From the NCBI GenBank assembly GCA_016081115.2, contig CM071928.1, positions 56,179,950-56,243,949 on the forward strand: a DNA stretch of 64,000 nucleotides, read 5' to 3'. The stretch comes from Rehmannia glutinosa (Eukaryota; Streptophyta; Magnoliopsida; Lamiales; Orobanchaceae). Positions 58,016 through 64,000 of the stretch are shown here, in pieces. Under the pieces are notes generated by a model, which did not search any database, was not told where the DNA came from, and worked only from the letters and a program-made list of their open reading frames with translations. A program made the position numbers and the translations under genes. Position 1 is the stretch's first letter, and each line of letters opens with the position of its first letter.

Positions 58016-59595
58016 TGTTGGGAAATTTATTATTTAGATTTTGATGAATGCCATGTAAAACTTAGAATAGGAAGTTGGCACCCCAATTTTTGTTGTAAAC
58101 TGCATTGTAATAAATAGGCGGGTCAAGCCGAGTTAAGTCGCCTATGCCCAAACATGCAAGAAGACAATCAAGACTAGAAGGAAGACTCCGCCGCAAAGAC
58201 AAGTGAGTATGGCAAAGAAGAGAAGACGGAACTCTATCAAGGAGCAAATGAGATGCGGTGAGTGGAGTATCAGTCAAGTCAACTTAAGAAAAGCCAAGTC
58301 TCAAGTTGAAGTGATGAAGAGTCATCCAATAATTGGAAGTCGACTCTAAGTCACCTGGGGAAAGCAAGGAAATGCAGTCAAGTCGAGATAATCGAAAAAG
58401 ATCCGTTGCACAGAAATCAAGAGAATTACTTAAACAAGTAATATCTCCATGCTACCTTTCTCGAAGTGCTCAGTCCCAGAAGCGTGCAACCAATGGGAAG
58501 CACTACACCGTGTCAGAACTCTGAAAAGGTGGAGAACAATTCATACGAGGAAATGGCAATTCCAAAGACTGCAACAAGACAAGCCAATGACCACAAGTGA
58601 CTTTCAAAAATAAGCCTATCTCTTCAACGGGCAGATTTTTGAAAAGCTCACTATAAAAGGCTGATGAATAACTCTGAGAAAAAAAAGAGACAGAGATTAC
58701 GCAGGTTACCTGAACCACAAACATTCAAGCAATTATTAGAATTGTAACCTGAAATATTCTCAAGTTATTAAATGCTCAATCCTCAAGCCTACACTACGAA
58801 GAACATCAATCCAACACTCACTTGTGAAGGAAAGATAACTTCAATCAGTTGAAGAGGAAATTACTGAAGAATCAAGGAGTCTACATTCCACGAAGGATTG
58901 TAGGAAGGTTCAAGGTCGAACCAAGTCTTGAGCTTTTGGAGGGCTTCGTGATCAAATCCAAAGAGCTTGAGCAAGTGGGCTGTAGTAGCAAGGCAGATGC
59001 CCCGTGAGGAAGCCGAGTCGCACGCAGGCCACCGAGTGATCAAGGCGTCTCAGCATCGAGTCCCAAAGGATCAAGTCAGCTGTGGTGGTCAAGACTTGTA
59101 TCCGGGATCTGCTACCACTTTGTATACCGATCAATACCTAGTGGATTCCTCCAGAGTTGGAGAAGAGAGGAGTAGTAGAATTACTCCATCTTCGAACCTC
59201 TATAAAAACTTATCGTGTCATTTACATTTCAAAGACTTTAAATTTCTCAGATCATATTTGTTTAATTTCACGACATATTTGCTATCCATTAGATAATTTC
59301 TAAGTACTAAATCAAGCTTTAAATCTCTACTAAACCAAACTTAAGGGTGTTAAGTCTTCCGCTGAAAACAAACCACAGTTGAGCTAATTCAGTCTTAACA
59401 GCTGAGTTATTCTATCAACAGCTCAGTCGAGTCTGTTGAGTGACTAACTCTACTGATTAACTAAATTGGCTGTCCACCCAGGGCACAAACACTGCAGTAG
59501 TATCAACTCGAACTTTTAAAAGGACTAAATTGAAAATTTGGTAAGGTTTATTCAACCCCTTCTAAACCTTACACTCACACCCCTTGGGACCTACA
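58016..59595 (+). repeat. 5' LTR of the second plus-strand Copia element
   Basis: A 1580-bp LTR with ends TGTTGGGAAATT and GGGACCTACA; clearly more diverged from the first element's LTRs than those two are from each other. Confidence 0.9.
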
Positions 59596-59597
59596 AG

Positions 59598-59610
59598 TGG
59601 TATCAGAGCG
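59598..59610 (+). promoter_or_regulatory. Initiator-Met primer-binding site
   Basis: TGGTATCAGAGCG, two bases after the LTR. Confidence 0.92.
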
Positions 59611-59722
59611 GTTGGTTCATTGAGCCTTCCGCACTGGTTACTGAACTAGATCTCCAAATTTTTCAAAGTCTGCTTTAGTACTTAAACTTTCAAAACTCTT
59701 TTTATCATTAAAATTTATTATC

Positions 59723-60945
59723 ATGGAAGCAAATTTGACACGCATCCCTATGTTCACAATTGAAGAATTTGATGATTGGAAAATTCGTATGCATGTGCTC
59801 ATCTATCAAAGATTACATGATGAGATGTGGATAGTGATAGAGGATGGGCCACCGCAAATCTTAAAGGTGAACACAAATTGTAAGAAAAGAAGAGTCGCAA
59901 TCAAGGTGAAGAGGATGTTGCTCCCTGCACACCTATGATCGAAAAACCAAGAAATGAATGGACAAATGATGACAGAAAAAGATACAACCTGGACAATGTA
60001 GCCAAGGACATCCTTTACATTGATTTGGGACAAAACGACTAAAGAAATCTGGGACAAACTAACATTGATTTGTGAAGGCTCAGAGCAAATCAAAGAAAAT
60101 AAATTATCAGTGGTTGTACAAAAATTTGAGAATTTCAAAATGATCGCAGAGAAAACCTGGATCAACCGGATGCTCGTTCACGTAAATCACCAACGAGCTA
60201 TCTCCGCACTTGGAAAGGAATATACACAGAAGGAAATGTGTATGAAGATCCTAAAAAGTCTCCCAGCTGAATGGGAAATGAAGGTCATGGCACTAAGACA
60301 TTCCATGGACCTATCAAAGACATCCAACCATGAACTATTCTCGACCTCAAAGCCTACGAGTTTGAGCCGAGAAGAAAAGACCAGAAGAGACAAATTGCAC
60401 TCCAAAACAATTGCTTCTAATTGTTAAAGATGGGAAGAGAGCCGAGGTCAAAGAAGTCATTGACCCTTAAGAAATAGCCCTACTAGTAAAAAGGTTCAAC
60501 AAGTTCTTCAATAAGAACTACAAGAGAGGCAAGGGCGAATCCTCCGAGAAGACACTCAACTCCCCTCCGAATCAAGGGAAGATAGGCCAACCAAGAGAAC
60601 AGATCATCAAAAAGTCAATATCAAAGGTCGACAATCCAAGAATGGAAAGAGCTGATCAAAATGTTGAATATCTATGCTGAACCGTAGGCAACCAGGTCAC
60701 TACGCCATTGATTGCCCATATCCTCGTAGTCAACAAATACAGAATGAAGAAGAAAGAAAGGTCTTCGTGAGAAAGCAGACAAGAAAATAAAAAGGCAATG
60801 TTGGCTGCAGAGATCGTTGAGACAAAGCCAAGTCAAGAGAGACAGTGATTCGAGGAGAGCAAAGAAGCCGACTACTCAAGTGACTCAAGAAGAAGCCCGA
60901 TCCGTTTGATGGCCAAGGAACAAGATCAACTCCGACCAAGAAGAT
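59723..60945 (+). pseudogene. Copia gag without the coiled-coil part
   Basis: The start is ATG at 59723 (MEANLTRIPMFTIEEFDDWK). The gag core continues with KFENFKMIAEKTWINRML, GKEYTQKEMCMKILKSLP and SMDLSKTSNHELF. A zinc-knuckle remnant (HYAIDCPYPRS) lies at about 60700-60730. After the Glu/Lys linker, at about 60937, the sequence passes directly into the protease leader. The coiled-coil segment present at 31015-31347 of the first copy is missing. Frameshifts occur near 59860, 60010 and 60400. Confidence 0.82.
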
Positions 60946-62290
60946 GAGGTTCAAGGAACAAATGTTGAGTGCCAAGGAACTGGTACATGGATAGTGGCAT
61001 TCCGGACATATATGACAGAAATAAGAAAATCAAAATTCAAGGAAGTTAAAGGAGCAAAAGTCATATTTGGAGGAAATGAAGCTCCAGGTGAAATAAGAGG
61101 CATTGGATCCATCAAGAGGAATGGATTAGAAATCACAGATGTTGCATATGTTGAAGGACTCAACTTCAACTTGCTAAGCATCACCAACTCGTGACAAGGG
61201 CTATAATGTTGGATTTAACATGGGTATATGCCAAATCAAGGAGGCTGAATCGAATGAAGTTGTGTTGCAAGGATGCAGACAAAAGAACATGTATGTAGTA
61301 GATTGGTCAACCGCTACACCCAAAGACTGCCTACTAGCAAAAAGCACAAAATTGAATCAAGTTGGCTGTGGCACAAAAAGTTGAGTCACCCGAATTTCAA
61401 AACGATTAACAAGCTTGCCGTAGTAGTCTTGTGGAAGGACTTCCGCAGACTCAAGATACAAAAAGGAGAGTATATGTGACGCATGTCGAAGGGAAAACAA
61501 ATCAAATCATCATTCAAAGAAAAGACATGCCCATTTCAACAAGAATATTGCATCTGCTACATATGGATCTATTTGGCCCAGTGGAACCAACTAGCATAAG
61601 TGGAAAGAAATACACCTTGGTGGTAGTAAATGACTACTCAAGATATACATGGCCAATATTCATGTGTAAGAAGAAAGAAACTCTACGTAAAACTACCACA
61701 AATTGATGAAGAGGATTCAAAATGAGAAGAGCCAAACCATTATCAAAATAAGATCGACAGAGGAACCGAGTTTGTCAATGGAATAATAACTCAAGATTGT
61801 ATGGATAATGGTATTGGTCATGAACTATTCAAAGAAAGACTCCACAATGAGAATGGAGTTGCGAAAGAAGGAATAGAACTCTCAAAGAAGCAAAGAAGGA
61901 CCATGTTAGTCAAGCAGTGGTTACCAAAAAGATTTTGGGTCAAGCAATCAACACAAACTTGCTACACTCAAAACAGATGTATGATAAAAGGATAACCGAC
62001 AAAGACTCCCTATGAGATTTGGATCGAAGAAAACCAAATGTTGCATATTTTAGAATATTTGGATGTAAATGCTTCATCCACAACAATGGCAAAGACAATC
62101 TAAAGGCCTTCGATGCTAAAGCCGATGAAGGTATCTTTTGGGATACTCAATTTGAAAGCAAAGCCTACAGAGTACTCAACAAAAGGACTATGGTTGCGTA
62201 AGAATCCATTCATGTGGTATTCGATGAGCCAAATGTAAATTGAGAAGACATTGAAGAGTCACCGATAATTTGAATCATCCAACACAATCG
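60946..62290 (+). pseudogene. Copia protease and integrase, frameshifted
   Basis: The protease site WYMDSG at 60981-60998 is followed by a shifted frame in which the usual CSxHMT residues are damaged. KVIFGGNEAPGEIRGIGSI is intact at 61055-61115. The integrase has KLSHPNFKTINKLAV (61380-61420), YTLVVVNDYSRYTW (one residue changed from the first copy) at 61605-61650, and RKPNVAYFRIFGCKCFIH near 62030-62090. Frameshifts differ from those of the first copy, but several fall on the same motifs. Confidence 0.8.
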
Positions 62291-62449
62291 GGCCAAGCCG
62301 GAATTATAAACTCGTAAGAAGATGAGATAGTCAATCTCAAAAGCACCGGAAAATTTGCGGCTAAGTGACTACGAGAGAGTCGATCAAAGCAACACAAATT
62401 TGCTAGACGATCAATCCACTAACTTACTTCAACCGGATGTAAGATGGCC

Positions 62450-64000
62450 GAAAGACCATCCACTTAACTTTTCATTGGAGATATAAGAGAAGGTGTCAAA
62501 ACAAGATCCGTAACTCAACAAGAAGCTATGTTCACATGCTTTATCTCGCAAATAGAGCCCAAAGATGTGTTACAAGCATTGATGACACACATTGGATTCA
62601 AGCTATGCAAGAAGAGTCAATCGGTTTGAAAGAAATAAAGTATGAGAATTAGTTCAAAGACCCACCCATCAAAACGTTATTGGTACTAAATGGGTGTTCA
62701 AACAAGATGGACGAGGAAGGTTCGTGGTAAGAAACAAAGCAAGACTAGTAGCCAAAGGATATTGCCAAGAAGAAGGAATAGATTTTGATGAAACATTTGC
62801 TCCTCGTAGCAAGATTGGAAGCAATAAGGATGTTTCTTGCCTATGCACTCACAAGAATTTCATTGTATATCGATGGATGTAAAAAGTGCATTCCTAAATG
62901 GTTTATTGGAAGAAGAAGTGTATGTTGAACAACCTCCAGGATTTGAGCGTAAGACTCTTGGAGATAAGGTATACAAACTCAAGAAAGCTCTGTATGGATT
63001 GAAACAGCACCCAGAGCATGGTATGATACTTTGTCACAATTCCTAACCGAGAATGGATTCACAAAAAGAAAAGTCGATAGAACACTTTTTAATTCAAGAC
63101 AAGAAGAGCATCTTTGCTTGTTCAAATATATGTGGATGACATCATTTTTGGATCCACAAACAAAGAGCTATGTGAAAAATTTTCAAACCTCATGCAAAGC
63201 AAATTTGAAATGAGCATGATGGGAGAGCGACATTCTTCCTCGACTCCAAGTGAAACAATCAAGGATGGAACCTTCATAAGTCAAACAAAATACACCAGAG
63301 ATTTAATGAAGAAATTTGGTATGGAGGAGAAGTCTTCTCGTGAAAATACCAATGAATACATCAAAATGGACATGGATGCAGATGGCAAAACTCAGATCAA
63401 ACAAGATATAGAGCACTTATTGGATCATTGCTCTATCTCACAAAAAGAAGCGTTTACATCACCTTTGTTTGTAGGTGTATGTGCGAGATTTAAATCGCTC
63501 CAAAAGAGAGTCATATGACAAAGAAAGCCTAAGAGAATCTTGAGATACTTGAAAGGAAGCCAAGAAGTTGGTTTATGGTATCCAAAGGAAGGTGGATTCA
63601 AGCTAATTGGCTATTCAGACGACTATTATCTTGGATGCGAGTTGACAGAAAAGCACCTCGTGCACATGTCAAATGGTTGGAAACAGCTGATTTTCCTGGT
63701 TTAGCAAGAAGCAAAATTCAATAGCCACCTCTACACAATTGAAGCATAATACATAGCTGGCAGTTGTTACAGCCCAAATCCTATGGATGAGACAAAGAAA
63801 TGAGAGACTATGAAGTTGAAGAAAAGGAAATTCCAATCATGTGTGATAACACAAGTGCAATTGCTATCACTCAAAACTCGTGTTGCACTCAAGAATAAAG
63901 CATATCGATGTCGATATCACTTCATAAGAGATCATGGTGAAAAGAAGGACATCATCTTGGAATATATCTCAACCGATAAACAATTGGCCGACATCTTCAC
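62450..64000 (+). pseudogene. Copia reverse transcriptase and partial RNase H, frameshifted
   Basis: Landmarks are NKARLVAKGYCQEEGIDFDE (62733-62795), SMDVKSAFLNGLLEEEVYVE, YKLKKALYGLKQ and VQIYVDDIIFGSTNKELCEK (63118-63180). RNase H begins with YLKGSQEVGLWYPKEGG near 63545-63600. The window ends at ADIF, just before the expected end of pol. Frameshifts lie near 62690, 62870, 63010, 63090 and 63230. Confidence 0.83.

Larger units (their letters stand above)
58016..64000 (+). mobile_element. Second plus-strand Copia element of the same family, truncated by the window
   Basis: The 5' LTR (58016-59595) with TATA box at 58651-58660 is followed by the primer site at 59598, gag, protease, integrase, reverse transcriptase and RNase H; the sequence ends inside RNase H. 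It interrupts the hAT transposase (flank TTCTC at 58011-58015 is the candidate duplication). Compared with the element at 27964 it lacks about 1.1 kb between gag and protease. Confidence 0.92.

Overview
The window is a repeat-dominated stretch of an angiosperm nuclear genome. The evidence is plant-type LTR retrotransposons (Copia with an extra post-pol ORF, Athila-like and chromovirus Gypsy), plant LINE ORF1 with a DUF4283-type domain, plant hAT elements, and an endogenous caulimovirid. A dicot is likely but the species cannot be named. No rRNA, complete tRNA, CRISPR array or complete host gene was found. The only host-gene candidate is a short terminal exon cut by a retrotransposon.

Layout. 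1-3154: minus-strand remnant of an endogenous pararetrovirus (Caulimoviridae) with a primer-binding site and a recognisable movement-protein core, running off the left edge. 3155-6302: AT-rich DNA with a MITE fragment and a small hAT element. 6303-6449: candidate last exon. 6447-14125: Athila-like Gypsy element (minus strand, TSD AATAT) with gag and protease but no reverse transcriptase or integrase. 14146-25597: AT-rich DNA with MITEs, two small hAT elements of the same group as the one at 4756, an 847-bp foldback element, a SINE-like piece, and an unrelated hAT. 25598-27878: LINE with ORF1 and 3' end but no ORF2, flanked by a 16-bp TSD. 27964-42080: complete 14.1-kb SIRE/Maximus-like Copia element with TSD TCAAA and a 4.5-kb additional ORF after pol.

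From 42661 to the right edge the sequence is a nest. An Athila-like LTR and leader (42661-44642) is interrupted by a chromovirus-type Gypsy element with a 4.1-kb LTR (44643-51393). That element is interrupted in its pol gene by a minus-strand copy of the same Copia family (51394-56356). That copy is interrupted in its additional ORF by a hAT transposon (56357-58015). The hAT transposase gene is interrupted by another plus-strand Copia copy (58016-64000, continuing outside).

Two points affect how the broken genes should be read. First, differences between LTR pairs and between Copia copies are mostly tiny indels crowded at C-rich motifs (CAG, CTG, CC, CG), with long AT-rich blocks identical. 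Many frameshifts may therefore be base-calling errors at methylated cytosines rather than real decay. Second, the chromovirus carries several TAG stops that are each one C-to-T change from CAG, as expected from CHG methylation and deamination. The least explained structures are the conserved additional ORF of the Copia family, clusters of CACGGCCGTG-like palindromes in two Gypsy families, the long foldback hairpin, and the ORF2-less LINE.
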